A stretch of DNA of 64,000 nucleotides, taken from the NCBI RefSeq assembly GCF_000374485.1, contig NZ_KB894495.1, positions 1-64,000 on the forward strand, read 5' to 3'. This DNA is from Algicola sagamiensis DSM 14643 (lineage in GTDB: Bacteria > Pseudomonadota > Gammaproteobacteria > Enterobacterales > Alteromonadaceae). Position numbers and translations under genes: made by a program. Numbering within the stretch: the first letter of the stretch is position 1; each line of letters starts with the position of its first letter. Below, piece after piece: positions 9,573 through 18,837 of this stretch. The notes beneath the pieces were generated by a model that had not been told where the DNA came from, did no database searches, and saw only the letters and a list, made by a program, of their open reading frames with translations.

Positions 9573-9777
9573 ACTTCCTTCCTCAATACTAAGGGAATAC
9601 GCGCTTTTGCAAGCACCAAGTATTGACTTAAAACCTTCGTCTTGTCCAGAGGAAGCGATAGTAATCCTTAAATCTCATAAAAATCACGCTAATTTTTAAG
9701 ATAAAATCAAACAAAATAATGAAGTTAAATTCATCATGCTCGAAGCCTGTATCGAATATGCTTCAATGTAACAATAC

Positions 9778-9795
9778 TGTCATGTTGCCTTCATA
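9778..9795 (+). promoter_or_regulatory. Candidate Pho box upstream of pstC
   Basis: CTGTCAT-GTTG-CCTTCAT matches the 7-4-7 arrangement of PhoB half-sites (consensus CTGTCAT): first half perfect, second 5 of 7. It lies about 35 bp before the pstC start. PhoB control is inferred; no phoB/phoR is in the window. Confidence 0.6.
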
Positions 9796-9828
9796 TAATT
9801 TCCGACATCTTTTTGGGAGATGTTTTTG

Positions 9829-12060
9829 ATGTCAAAGAATAAAGCGATAACGGTTTCTACGAGCCCGTGGCGAACGTTCAAAGATAAGCTCGCTCAATAT
9901 AGTGTGACAACAGGAGGTTGTTTAGTCCTGGTTGCGCTCCTTTTGATTTTTTTCTATCTGCTCTATGTGGTTGAACCTGTTTTTCATGGCGCTGAAGTGG
10001 CACCGCGCGCTGGGACAGGGACCTATACGGTTCAACAAAATACACTTGCACTTGGGATGGAGGAGCAATCAGAGATTGCTTACCAGTTTGAGCAAACTGG
10101 GATACTGAAATTTTACCAGATAGAAGAATCAAAAGCCTTAGCACCATTGCGTCAGGTTACAGTGCTGTCTGAGCCTGTCCAGGCATTTGCATACTCAGCA
10201 CCACATCAAAATACATATTTATATGCTTCTGGCAGATCAATTCTCTTTGTCAGACCTGAATTTAAGATTTCCTATCCAGACAATGTCCGTCAAATCACAC
10301 CCGAAGTAAGTTATCCGATGGGACGTACTCTGATCCCTGTTGTGCCTGAGGGTGAACAAATACAACACGTTGCTTTTGCATGGGATGAAGATCAGATTGG
10401 TGTGGCAAGTATAACGGAAGCAGGTAATGCTTACTTCTCGACATTCGAGGGAGAAGAAAACTTTATGACAGGTGAAATAACCTGGTCCTCTGACTCCCAA
10501 AAAATTGCTGAAAAAGTATCAGGCACCCAAGCGCTGCTCATGGCTCCCAATGTTGGGCGAGTGTTCCTGATTGCAAAAAATCAGTTACAGGTATTTGATA
10601 CGCGCGATGTTGACGACATTTCTACTTTGTATCAATTACCAGTGAACGAAATGAGCGCGAATGTTCTGACGGCAAGCCTATTATCTGGTGCAAATTCAAT
10701 TTTAATTGCTAATGATAATGGCATGATCTCTCAGTGGTTTGAAGTGAATGAAGAATCAGGCCGTCAGCTCAAAGAAATTCGCCGATTTGAAACAAACATG
10801 ACTGGGATTAATGGAATCTATCCCGAGTTTTTCCGTAAGACTTTCTTTGTGACGAGTGAAAATGGTCAGTTATCAGCTTTTCATACCACCAACCATGCTG
10901 AACTTTGGCAAGGTGACCTCGGGGATACGCCGATACGACATCTCGGTATTTCACCGCGATCAGATACATTAATTTTGCAAGACGGGAATCAACTGAAAGT
11001 CTTTGATGTAGCCAATGAGCACCCAGAAGTATCATGGGAAGCATTGTGGTCAGAAATTTGGTACGAAGGCTATCAAACACCAGCTTATACTTGGCAATCA
11101 ACATCAGCATCTGATGATTTCGAACCAAAGTTCAGTTTAGTGCCAATTTCTTTCGGTACCATGAAAGCTGCGTTTTATGCCATGTTGTTTTCAGTACCAA
11201 TCGCGATTGCTGCCGCTATTTATACAGCATATTTCATGTCATCAGGTATGCGGAAAGTCGTCAAACCAACAATTGAAATTATGGAAGCGCTACCGACGGT
11301 GATCCTTGGCTTCTTGGCCGGCCTATGGTTAGCACCGATTATGGAAAATCATCTCCCGGGAGTCGTCCTGCTTTTGTTGGCTTTGCCGATATCAACTTTG
11401 AGTGCTGCATTACTTTGGCACTATGCATCTCCTGCTGTGAAAAACAAAGTACCAGAAGGATGGGACGCCATTGTATTGATCCCAGTTGTGCTGATCGCTG
11501 GTGCGATTGCATTGGGGCTTGGTCCAATCTTTGAAGAACTTCTGTTCGATGGCAATGTTCGGGAGTTTATCACGAACGATTTAGGCATTGATTACTCACA
11601 ACGAAATGCGCTGGTTGTTGGTATTGCGATGGGCTTTGCGGTAATCCCAACAATTTTCTCCATTACGGAAGACGCGATTTTTAGCGTACCGAAACATCTT
11701 TCAAACGGTTCTTTGGCTTTAGGTGCAACACGCTGGCAAACTTTAACGCGGGTTGTCCTGCTGACAGCAAGTCCAGGGATATTTTCTGCGGTGATGATGG
11801 GGCTGGGTCGTGCGGTTGGCGAAACCATGATCGTTCTCATGGCAACCGGAAATACACCCATTATGGATTGGAATATTTTTCAAGGTATGCGAACACTATC
11901 GGCGAATATTGCGGTGGAAATGCCGGAATCAGAAGTTGGCAGCTCCCACTACCGGATCTTGTTCTTGGCTGCCTTTGTTTTATTTATATTTACCTTCCTG
12001 TTTAACACGGTGGCTGAATTTGTACGTCAGCGACTGCGTGACAAGTACAGTTCTTTATAG
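9829..12060 (+). CDS. pstC: Phosphate ABC transporter permease PstC (long form)
   Basis: A permease subunit of the high-affinity phosphate importer. About 743 residues, much longer than E. coli PstC (319). After TM1 (about residues 25-50) there is a roughly 390-residue periplasmic region that looks like a beta-propeller/WD-type insertion, then the usual membrane core from about 450 onward, with the EAA-type cytoplasmic loop (GSLALGATRWQTLTRVVL) that docks on PstB. Long PstC forms occur in marine gammaproteobacteria. The ATG at 9829 was preferred to the one at 9820 because GGGAG at 9815-9819 gives a 9-nt spacing to 9829 and would touch 9820. First gene of pstC-pstA-pstB-phoU; the expected pstS does not precede it. 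Confidence 0.93.
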   Translation: MSKNKAITVSTSPWRTFKDKLAQYSVTTGGCLVLVALLLIFFYLLYVVEPVFHGAEVAPRAGTGTYTVQQNTLALGMEEQSEIAYQFEQTGILKFYQIEESKALAPLRQVTVLSEPVQAFAYSAPHQNTYLYASGRSILFVRPEFKISYPDNVRQITPEVSYPMGRTLIPVVPEGEQIQHVAFAWDEDQIGVASITEAGNAYFSTFEGEENFMTGEITWSSDSQKIAEKVSGTQALLMAPNVGRVFLIAKNQLQVFDTRDVDDISTLYQLPVNEMSANVLTASLLSGANSILIANDNGMISQWFEVNEESGRQLKEIRRFETNMTGINGIYPEFFRKTFFVTSENGQLSAFHTTNHAELWQGDLGDTPIRHLGISPRSDTLILQDGNQLKVFDVANEHPEVSWEALWSEIWYEGYQTPAYTWQSTSASDDFEPKFSLVPISFGTMKAAFYAMLFSVPIAIAAAIYTAYFMSSGMRKVVKPTIEIMEALPTVILGFLAGLWLAPIMENHLPGVVLLLLALPISTLSAALLWHYASPAVKNKVPEGWDAIVLIPVVLIAGAIALGLGPIFEELLFDGNVREFITNDLGIDYSQRNALVVGIAMGFAVIPTIFSITEDAIFSVPKHLSNGSLALGATRWQTLTRVVLLTASPGIFSAVMMGLGRAVGETMIVLMATGNTPIMDWNIFQGMRTLSANIAVEMPESEVGSSHYRILFLAAFVLFIFTFLFNTVAEFVRQRLRDKYSSL

Positions 12061-12071
12061 GGAGAGTCAAC

Positions 12072-13727
12072 ATGCAACAATGGTTTAAGTCGGGTTCTCC
12101 CTGGATTTGGATGACTGCAGGCGCAGTGAGTATCAGTTTGATTTCTGTGATTGGGCTTTTGAGCTTGATTGCTTGGCGTGGCTTGTCATTTTTTTGGCCT
12201 TCTCCGGTCCATGAGTTTCAGATGAAGGTCAACCAACACGCGATCACTCAACAAACAATCATCGGTGAGATTTATGACCGAGAAACGATTCCGACATCCC
12301 AATTACGTAGCGCTGGTGTTCATTTAGATGGTTATCGTGAAGAAACAGCAACACGCTATCTCGTCAAAACAGGGAACCGTGAGTTTGTTGAATTGGACTT
12401 CCGCTGGATCCTTGCCCATGACATTGAACAAATGCAAACGCCAGAAGGAATGGCCGTGTTTGAAAGAACGCAAAATGGCAACTTCTATGGTTATCTTGTG
12501 GCTGTATCTCGTGATGGCAACTTGATTAAAAATGACCTGCAAAACATGTTATCGGATGTATTAGAACGGACTTCATCTATTAATGAGCAGCTTTACGATT
12601 TGCAGCATGATGAAATCGGCCGTATCAATTACCAAATTGAAAAATTACGCTTGAAACAACGCGCACTTGAGATAAACAATGACCTGACAGAGGATAAGCG
12701 TCAGAAGATCGAAGCAGATGTACAAGCGCTAAAACAAGAATATGCTGTTCTAGAAAAGCAATTATTTGCACTGCGAGATGAGTCTGCACGTGACTATGTT
12801 GTTGTGAAAGACATGCGAGGAAAAGAAGTTCAGCTCAATCTTAGTCAAGTGTTAGATGTCTACTATCCAAATGACATGTCATTTTTTGGCAAGATTGGAC
12901 ACTTTTTTGCTCAGCTTGGCAAGTTCATTACGGATGAACCTAGAGAAGCGAATACAGAAGGTGGAGTATTTCCGGCGATATTCGGTACTGTTTTTATGGT
13001 GATGCTGATGGCTGTGATCGTGACGCCTTTTGGTGTGGTTGCTGCAATTTATCTTCATGAATATGCAGGCAATCATTCAGTCACAAAAATCATACGAATC
13101 GCGGTGATCAACCTCGCGGGTGTTCCTTCTGTTGTTTACGGTGTTTTTGGTCTTGGTTTTTTTGTCTATATGTTAGGCGGTAGTTTGGATAAACTTTTCT
13201 ACCCAGAAGCATTGCCGACGCCGACATTCGGTACACCCGGAGTAATTTGGTCTGCGCTTACTTTAGCCATTCTCACGCTGCCGGTTGTCATCGTTTCAAC
13301 AGAAGAAGGTTTATCACGGATCCCTTCTTCTGTTCGACAAGGCAGTCTTGCCTTAGGTGCGACGAAAGCTGAAACCCTTTGGCGGATTGTGATCCCCATG
13401 GCGAGTCCGGCCATCATGACAGGGTTAATTTTGGCAGTGGCTCGTGCTGCCGGAGAAGTCGCACCCTTGATGCTTGTGGGGGTTGTCAAACTTGCACCGA
13501 CACTCCCGGTTGATGGAAACTTTCCTTTCGTCCATGTGGATCGGAAGTTCATGCATCTTGGGTTCCATATTTACGATGTTGGCTTCCAAAGTCCAAATAT
13601 TGAAGCGGCACGCCCGCTTGTCTATGCAACCGCGTTCTTATTAGTCAGTGTGATTGTTGCACTGAATATGACCGCAATAGGTATTCGTAACCATCTTCGC
13701 GAACGTTTTAGAGCCCTAGAGCAATAA
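12072..13727 (+). CDS. pstA: Phosphate ABC transporter permease PstA (long form)
   Basis: The second permease subunit, 551 residues against about 296 in E. coli. TM1 is at about 12-36, followed by an extra periplasmic region of about 250 residues with a charged coiled-coil-like part (about 170-240, rich in E/K/Q). The canonical membrane domain starts near 290 (GGVFPAIFGTVFMVMLMAV). An EAA loop is visible (QGSLALGATKAETLWRIVI). It starts 11 bp after pstC with GGGAG upstream. Both permeases being extended suggests their periplasmic parts work together, perhaps in binding-protein docking (inference). Confidence 0.95.
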   Translation: MQQWFKSGSPWIWMTAGAVSISLISVIGLLSLIAWRGLSFFWPSPVHEFQMKVNQHAITQQTIIGEIYDRETIPTSQLRSAGVHLDGYREETATRYLVKTGNREFVELDFRWILAHDIEQMQTPEGMAVFERTQNGNFYGYLVAVSRDGNLIKNDLQNMLSDVLERTSSINEQLYDLQHDEIGRINYQIEKLRLKQRALEINNDLTEDKRQKIEADVQALKQEYAVLEKQLFALRDESARDYVVVKDMRGKEVQLNLSQVLDVYYPNDMSFFGKIGHFFAQLGKFITDEPREANTEGGVFPAIFGTVFMVMLMAVIVTPFGVVAAIYLHEYAGNHSVTKIIRIAVINLAGVPSVVYGVFGLGFFVYMLGGSLDKLFYPEALPTPTFGTPGVIWSALTLAILTLPVVIVSTEEGLSRIPSSVRQGSLALGATKAETLWRIVIPMASPAIMTGLILAVARAAGEVAPLMLVGVVKLAPTLPVDGNFPFVHVDRKFMHLGFHIYDVGFQSPNIEAARPLVYATAFLLVSVIVALNMTAIGIRNHLRERFRALEQ

Positions 13728-13766
13728 GTGTCTGTGTGAGATAGATTAAACTGAAGGAATAATGTG

Positions 13767-14588
13767 ATGATTTCGGTAGCTCCAGAAGTGATGAATCTTG
13801 AAAAACAACTTGATCTGGGCCAATTGTCTGAAGAGCAAACGGCTTTGGAAATTCAAGGGCTCAACCTATTTTACGGTGATAAACAGGCTCTGTTTGATAT
13901 CAATATGAAAATTCCGAAACGGCAAGTAACTGCGTTTATCGGACCAAGTGGCTGTGGTAAATCGACGCTACTTCGGTGTATGAATCGGATGAATGATTTG
14001 GTGGATACATGTCGAACAGAAGGCAAAATTAACCTGCATGGTAAAAATATCTACGACAAAGATATCGATGTTGCTGCGCTTCGACAAAATGTTGGGATGG
14101 TATTCCAACGACCAAATCCTTTTCCAAAATCTATTTATGAGAATGTGATTTACGGTTTGCGCTTACAAGGTGTCAAAGATAAAAGACGGCTGGATGAAGT
14201 TGTGGAAGGCTCCTTAAAAGGCGCAGCACTATGGGATGAAGTCAAAGACAGACTCCATGAAAGTGCATTTGGTTTATCTGGTGGTCAGCAACAACGTTTG
14301 GTGATCGCAAGAGCGATTGCAATCGAGCCGGAAGTCTTACTTCTCGATGAGCCAACATCGGCCCTTGATCCCATTTCAACATTGACGATCGAAGAGCTCA
14401 TCAATGATTTGAAAGAAAAATACACTGTCGTCATTGTCACCCATAACATGCAGCAAGCTGCGCGGGTTTCCGACCAAACCGCATTCATGTATATGGGTGA
14501 GCTGATCGAATATGCGAATACCAATACGATCTTCACGACCCCAGCCGAGCGTAAGACAGAAGACTACATAACCGGGCGATATGGCTAA
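13767..14588 (+). CDS. pstB: Phosphate ABC transporter ATP-binding protein PstB
   Basis: An ATPase of about 273 residues that drives phosphate import. Walker [10 protein letters not shown] (near 60-68), Q-loop [11 protein letters not shown], signature LSGGQQQR, Walker B VLLLDEP and the switch His (VTHNMQQ) are all present. A GTG at 13764 precedes the ATG at 13767; AAGGA at 13754-13758 fits the ATG better (8 nt). The gene lies 36 bp after pstA in the same operon, and phoU follows at 43 bp. Confidence 0.97.
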   Translation: MISVAPEVMNLEKQLDLGQLSEEQTALEIQGLNLFYGDKQALFDINMKIPKRQVTAFIGPSGCGKSTLLRCMNRMNDLVDTCRTEGKINLHGKNIYDKDIDVAALRQNVGMVFQRPNPFPKSIYENVIYGLRLQGVKDKRRLDEVVEGSLKGAALWDEVKDRLHESAFGLSGGQQQRLVIARAIAIEPEVLLLDEPTSALDPISTLTIEELINDLKEKYTVVIVTHNMQQAARVSDQTAFMYMGELIEYANTNTIFTTPAERKTEDYITGRYG

Positions 14589-14631
14589 AACACGCTAAAC
14601 TATTTAAATATAAAAGATTCTTGGTGGTTGA

Positions 14632-15348
14632 ATGGATAATTTAAATCTGGGGAAACATATTTCAGGCCAGTTTAATGAAGAACTGGAAGCGATCCGGAAT
14701 AACGTACTCACGATGGGTGGGATTGTTGAAAAACAGTTATCCGATGCACTGGATGCGGTGGAGCGCTTTGACTCGGACATGGCGCAAAAAGTATTACAAA
14801 GTGACTATCGGATCAATGCAATGGAAGTCCAAATTGATGAAGAATGTACCCGGATCATTGCGAAACGCCAGCCAGCGGCAAGTGACTTGCGTTTGGTCAT
14901 GGCAATTATCAAAACAATTGCGGATTTAGAGCGAATTGGTGATGAAGCCGAACGGATTGCTAAAGTTGCACTCGACTCTTTCACCAATGCTCAGCAGGAA
15001 CTACTGGTCAATTTGGATAACCTGGGTAGACATGTCCTGCAAATGCTTCGAGATGTGCTCAATGCTTTCGCAAGAATGGACATTGATGCGGCCATTGCAG
15101 TTCATAAAGAAGATCGCCGTGTGGACAGAGAATATGAGGCTGTTACGCGTCAATTGATGACCTATATGATGGAAGATCCACGTTCAATCCCGAGTATTAT
15201 GGATGTCCTTTGGTCTGCGCGTTCACTAGAGCGAATTGGCGATCGTTGTCAGAATATTTCCGAATACATTATCTACTTTGTCAAAGGAAAGGATATAAGA
15301 CACACTTCCTATGAAAATTTAGAACAAGAAATCGATCATAAACCGTAA
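14632..15348 (+). CDS. phoU: Phosphate signalling regulator PhoU
   Basis: A 238-residue all-helical protein with two tandem PhoU domains, each carrying the conserved E/D-rich metal site ([14 protein letters not shown] near 102-115; [14 protein letters not shown] near 198-211). PhoU links the state of PstSCAB to the PhoR/PhoB two-component system and restrains phosphate uptake. It is the last gene of the pst operon and is followed by a strong terminator. Confidence 0.96.
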   Translation: MDNLNLGKHISGQFNEELEAIRNNVLTMGGIVEKQLSDALDAVERFDSDMAQKVLQSDYRINAMEVQIDEECTRIIAKRQPAASDLRLVMAIIKTIADLERIGDEAERIAKVALDSFTNAQQELLVNLDNLGRHVLQMLRDVLNAFARMDIDAAIAVHKEDRRVDREYEAVTRQLMTYMMEDPRSIPSIMDVLWSARSLERIGDRCQNISEYIIYFVKGKDIRHTSYENLEQEIDHKP

Positions 15349-15380
15349 AATATTTGTTAAAAATCAGATGTTTTGAACGC

Positions 15381-15406
15381 ATCCCGCACATTGCGGGATT
15401 TTTTTT
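15381..15406 (+). terminator. Rho-independent terminator of the pst operon
   Basis: ATCCCGCA (15381-15388), a 3-nt loop, TGCGGGAT (15392-15399), then an 8-T run. This is a textbook intrinsic terminator 33 bp after phoU. Confidence 0.93.
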
Positions 15407-15454
15407 CTCTAGGGATGTCAACAGGATAAAGGCTGGATCTAATGTGACGGTAAA

Positions 15455-15472
15455 ATGTCACTTAAATGTCAT
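15455..15472 (+). promoter_or_regulatory. Candidate Pho box upstream of the DUF47-pit operon
   Basis: ATGTCAC-TTAA-ATGTCAT is a tandem pair of PhoB-type half-sites with the right 11-bp period, each one or two mismatches from CTGTCAT. A possible -10 (TACAAT) is at 15495-15500. This suggests that the low-affinity transporter operon is also phosphate-responsive. Confidence 0.6.
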
Positions 15473-15535
15473 TTTTATTGCGCCATGTTTACTGTACAAT
15501 CCGCCTTCGAAGTTGGCATTTAAAAAGGTAAAGAT

Positions 15536-16213
15536 ATGCCTGGTAATTCGTTTTTAGGGGTTTTTGCGAAATCACCGATTAAGCCTCTGGAAGAACATAT
15601 GCGCGTTGTTCACAGCGGAAGTAAGTTACTATTAAATTTCTTTGAAGCAGTCTATGCCGAAGATTGGGAAAGTGCTCACGACGTTCAGCGTCAAATCTCG
15701 AAGTTAGAGAATGAAGCGGATAACATGAAGCGTGAAATTCGGATCCATCTCCCGCGTGGCTTGTTCATGTCGGTAGACCGATCTGATTTACTTGAGTTGC
15801 TCAGTACGCAGGACAAGATTGGTAATACTGCGAAAGATATTGCTGGGCGTGTCGTTGGACGTCATTTGACGATCCCTCAGGATATGCAGACGGATTTCCT
15901 TGCCTATGTGAGTCGTAATGTCGATGCGACAGCGCAGGCCTGCAAAGCAATTAACGAGTTAGATGACTTGTTAGAAACGGGCTTCCGCGGCAGAGAAGTC
16001 GATCTGGTGGAAACCATGATTGAAGAGCTTGATCGCCTCGAAGGTGATACGGATGTCATGCAAATCAAACTACGAAGTCAGTTACACCGAAAAGAAAACG
16101 AGCTCAATCCGGTGGATGTGATGTTTTTATACAACATCATTGAGTCAGTCGGCTTGATGGCGGACTACGCCGAGAAAGTTGGTTCACGATTAGAAATTAT
16201 GCTCGCGAAATAG
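15536..16213 (+). CDS. DUF47 / TIGR00153 PhoU-like protein
   Basis: A 225-residue helical protein of the DUF47 family (E. coli YkaA type), distantly related to PhoU. It starts MPGNSFLGVFAKSPIKPLEEHM and has the conserved core SVDRSDLLELLSTQDKIGNTAKDIAGR. Family members sit directly before Pit-type phosphate transporters and are thought to regulate them; here pit starts 27 bp downstream. An AAAGG stretch precedes the ATG. A candidate Pho box lies about 65 bp upstream. Confidence 0.92.
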   Translation: MPGNSFLGVFAKSPIKPLEEHMRVVHSGSKLLLNFFEAVYAEDWESAHDVQRQISKLENEADNMKREIRIHLPRGLFMSVDRSDLLELLSTQDKIGNTAKDIAGRVVGRHLTIPQDMQTDFLAYVSRNVDATAQACKAINELDDLLETGFRGREVDLVETMIEELDRLEGDTDVMQIKLRSQLHRKENELNPVDVMFLYNIIESVGLMADYAEKVGSRLEIMLAK

Positions 16214-16240
16214 CGACACGATCCAGTAGTAGGTATTTTC

Positions 16241-17509
16241 ATGGACATTATAGCAACTTATGGTGGCACACTTGTGCTCATTGCTGCAATTGTTGGCTTC
16301 TTAATGGCTTGGGGTATTGGTGCAAACGACGTTGCCAATGCAATGGGAACATCAGTTGGTTCTCGTGCCCTTACGATTAAACAGGCAATCATTATTGCCA
16401 TGATTTTTGAATTCGCCGGTGCATATTTAGCAGGTGGTGAAGTCACAAAAACCATTCGAAAAGGCATCATTGATGCCGGAATGTTCACTCAGACACCAGA
16501 ATTACTGGTGTACGCGATGATTGCAGCCTTGCTTGCAGCTGGTCTTTGGTTGTTGGTTGCCTCTTATCTTGGTTGGCCAGTTTCTACAACGCATTCGATT
16601 ATAGGTGCGATTATTGGTACGGCTGTTGTTGCGATTGGCCCTGAGGCCGTCAGTTGGGGTAAAGTGGGTGGTATTGTTGGTAGTTGGATCATTACACCAC
16701 TTATCTCAGGTATCATTGCCTACTTTATTTTCCAAACCGCACAAAAGCTGATATTCGATACAGATAATCCGCTACAAAATGCGAAACGCTATGTGCCTTT
16801 TTATATGGCATTTGCTGGATTTGTATTGGCGCTTGTGACGATTAAGAAAGGTCTGAAGCACATCGGTTTGGATATCCCAGCAGTAGAAGGTTATATGTTA
16901 GCTGTGGGTATCGCCATTGCAGTTGGCATTGCTGGTGCGGTTGCAATTAGCCGATTAAAGATTGATCCAAATGCAGATAAAGAAAGCCAGTTCACGAACG
17001 TTGAGAAAGTTTTCGCGATTTTGATGATTGTGACGGCATGTTGTATGGCTTTTGCACACGGCTCAAATGATGTTGCGAATGCGATTGGTCCACTCGCAGC
17101 GGTTGTGAGCATTGTACAAAGTGGTGGTGAAATCGCTGCAAAAGCACAACTTGTCTGGTGGATCTTACCATTGGGTGGTTTCGGGATTGTCCTTGGTCTT
17201 GCAATTTTTGGTCATCGCGTCATTAAAACTATTGGTAAAGGAATCACACACCTGACACCAAGTCGCGGCTTTGCTGCGGAGCTTGCTGCTGCTTCAACAG
17301 TCGTGATTGCATCAGGCACTGGTCTACCGATTTCAACAACGCAAACGTTAGTTGGTGCAGTCCTTGGTGTTGGTATGGCACGTGGTATTGCGGCACTGAA
17401 TATGGGCGTTATACAGAATATCGTTATATCTTGGGTTGTGACGTTGCCAGTGGGCGCGTTCCTTGCGATTCTATTCTTCTATGTTATCCAGTTTGCATTC
17501 TCTGGATAA
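16241..17509 (+). CDS. pit: Inorganic phosphate transporter, Pit family
   Basis: A 422-residue membrane protein with about 10-11 hydrophobic segments. The two halves carry the Pit family repeats: GIGANDVANAMGTSVGSRAL near 27 and AHGSNDVANAIGPLAA near 268, each with the GxNDVANA motif. A second paired motif is also present (STTHSIIGAIIG and STTQTLVGAVLG). Pit proteins carry out proton-coupled uptake of metal-phosphate. It is cotranscribed with the DUF47 gene and closed by a strong hairpin shared with the convergent ahpD gene. Confidence 0.96.
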   Translation: MDIIATYGGTLVLIAAIVGFLMAWGIGANDVANAMGTSVGSRALTIKQAIIIAMIFEFAGAYLAGGEVTKTIRKGIIDAGMFTQTPELLVYAMIAALLAAGLWLLVASYLGWPVSTTHSIIGAIIGTAVVAIGPEAVSWGKVGGIVGSWIITPLISGIIAYFIFQTAQKLIFDTDNPLQNAKRYVPFYMAFAGFVLALVTIKKGLKHIGLDIPAVEGYMLAVGIAIAVGIAGAVAISRLKIDPNADKESQFTNVEKVFAILMIVTACCMAFAHGSNDVANAIGPLAAVVSIVQSGGEIAAKAQLVWWILPLGGFGIVLGLAIFGHRVIKTIGKGITHLTPSRGFAAELAAASTVVIASGTGLPISTTQTLVGAVLGVGMARGIAALNMGVIQNIVISWVVTLPVGAFLAILFFYVIQFAFSG

Positions 17510-17516
17510 GACATAA

Positions 17517-17548
17517 AAAATGCCACAGAGCGAACTCTGTGGCATTTT
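17517..17548. terminator. Bidirectional terminator between pit and ahpD
   Basis: AAAATGCCACAGAG (17517-17530), CGAA tetraloop, CTCTGTGGCATTTT (17535-17548): a perfect 14-bp stem flanked by A and T runs, so it can stop transcription from both convergent genes. Confidence 0.93.
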
Positions 17549-17601
17549 GCCCTCCTGCCACTAAACTTCTTCGTCCCTGTGCTACTTGAAACTGATTCCG
17601 A

Positions 17602-18126
17602 TTAAATAGCAAGTGCCTGGTCGGCTGCATTCAATGTTGCTGCCAGACGAATTGATGTTTGAATCGTTTGTTTAGAAACACTGTGCTTTTCGAGCTGCTT
17701 CACGTGTGAGTCGATGCATAGGCCACAACCATTAATTGCAGAAATTGCCAGTGAGAAAATCTCAAAATCGACTTGGCTCACACCTGAGTTCATCATCTGA
17801 CTCATGCGTAGATTTGCAGGCATTGAACCGTACTCTTTATCACTGACCAAGTGAACAAATCGGTAATAGATGTTATTCATTGCCATCAATGTGCTTGCGA
17901 CTTTGGCTGCATTGATTTCTTTCTCGCCTAGGTGTTCACCAGCTTCAGTGATGATCATATCAATTAAAGCATTATTCTTCAGAGTGTAGGCGACGCTGAG
18001 TGCAGTGCCATAAAACTGAACGGGTGTCATGCCTGCCTGTTCGATGTTGTTGAATAAGTTACTTAAGTTAAGGCGAATATCTTTTGCATAATCACCGAGC
18101 TGATCTTTAATGCTTGAAATGCTCAT
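17602..18126 (-). CDS. ahpD: Alkylhydroperoxidase AhpD
   Basis: A 174-residue helical protein of the carboxymuconolactone decarboxylase/AhpD superfamily. The redox motif CGLC (Cys134, Cys137) is followed by His141, and Glu122 sits 12 residues before the first Cys, as in mycobacterial AhpD. The histidine between the two Cys in the M. tuberculosis protein is Leu here. AhpD passes electrons to AhpC, replacing AhpF. The start is supported by AGGAG 7 nt upstream. It lies 56 bp downstream of ahpC on the same strand, with a hairpin between. Confidence 0.93.
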   Translation of the reverse strand: MSISSIKDQLGDYAKDIRLNLSNLFNNIEQAGMTPVQFYGTALSVAYTLKNNALIDMIITEAGEHLGEKEINAAKVASTLMAMNNIYYRFVHLVSDKEYGSMPANLRMSQMMNSGVSQVDFEIFSLAISAINGCGLCIDSHVKQLEKHSVSKQTIQTSIRLAATLNAADQALAI

Positions 18127-18145
18127 GGAAGTACTCCTGAAAAGC

Positions 18146-18165
18146 GGCTGATCAGTTGATCAGCC
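18146..18165 (-). terminator. Intercistronic hairpin between ahpC and ahpD
   Basis: GGCTGATCA (18146-18154) pairs perfectly with TGATCAGCC (18157-18165). On the minus strand it is followed only by GCTTTTC before the ahpD ribosome binding site. It may act as a partial terminator or stabiliser that lets ahpC be expressed above ahpD. Confidence 0.5.
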
Positions 18166-18182
18166 AAAAAAAGAGAGGGAAA

Positions 18183-18731
18183 TTAAAGTGTGTCACCACC
18201 GACAGGACGGTTACATGGACAGAGTTCGTCAGTTTGCAGGCCGTCAACAATTCTTAAAACTTCTGCTGGGTTACGACCAACGTTCAAAGCATTGACACTG
18301 ACATGTTGGATTGTGTTGTGTGGATCAACGATGAACGTTGCACGAAGGGCTACGCCTTCATCTTTATCACGGATACCAAGTGCGTCAGTAAAGCCACCTT
18401 GTGAGTCTGCGAAGGACCACTGATTCAACTTGTCTAGATCTGGGTGGGCACGACGCCATGCAAGTTTACAGAATTCATTATCTGTTGAGCCACCAAGCAC
18501 AACAGTGTCACGATCTTCAAATTCGTCATTGAGTTTTGCGAATTCTACGATTTCTGTTGGGCAGACAAAGGTGAAGTCCTTTGGATAAAAGAAGATCACT
18601 TTCCATTTTCCTTCGAAACTTTTTTCTGTAATTGTTTCGAATGCGCTGTTACCATCTTCTTCGTGGTGGTTGAACTTTGGTTTGACACCGACAACGCTAA
18701 ATTCTGGAAGTTGATCGCCAATAGTTAACAT
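18183..18731 (-). CDS. ahpC: Peroxiredoxin AhpC (AhpD-dependent type)
   Basis: A typical 2-Cys peroxiredoxin, about 182 residues, that reduces H2O2 and organic peroxides. The peroxidatic motif is FVCPTEI (Cys57 in this numbering). The C-terminus has two close cysteines in DELCPCNRP, the three-cysteine pattern of mycobacterial AhpC that works with AhpD. The start at 18731 (MLTIGDQLPEF) was chosen over 18758 because AGGA lies 5 nt before it and family members start there. Paired with ahpD and divergent from oxyR, so induction by peroxide through OxyR is likely. Confidence 0.95.
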   Translation of the reverse strand: MLTIGDQLPEFSVVGVKPKFNHHEEDGNSAFETITEKSFEGKWKVIFFYPKDFTFVCPTEIVEFAKLNDEFEDRDTVVLGGSTDNEFCKLAWRRAHPDLDKLNQWSFADSQGGFTDALGIRDKDEGVALRATFIVDPHNTIQHVSVNALNVGRNPAEVLRIVDGLQTDELCPCNRPVGGDTL

Positions 18732-18837
18732 ATTTTTCCTCATATTCATTTGTGGCAAAATTTGAATGAGGGAAGTGTAGTTTTAACTGTTTTACTGATA
18801 AATTAAATAAAATGAATTATTTCAATCGAAAAATACG

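Noticed and set aside
18759-18837. OxyR binding site between ahpC and oxyR
   Set aside because: Divergent arrangement makes one likely, but I could not find a convincing set of ATAG/CTAT half-sites with correct spacing by eye.
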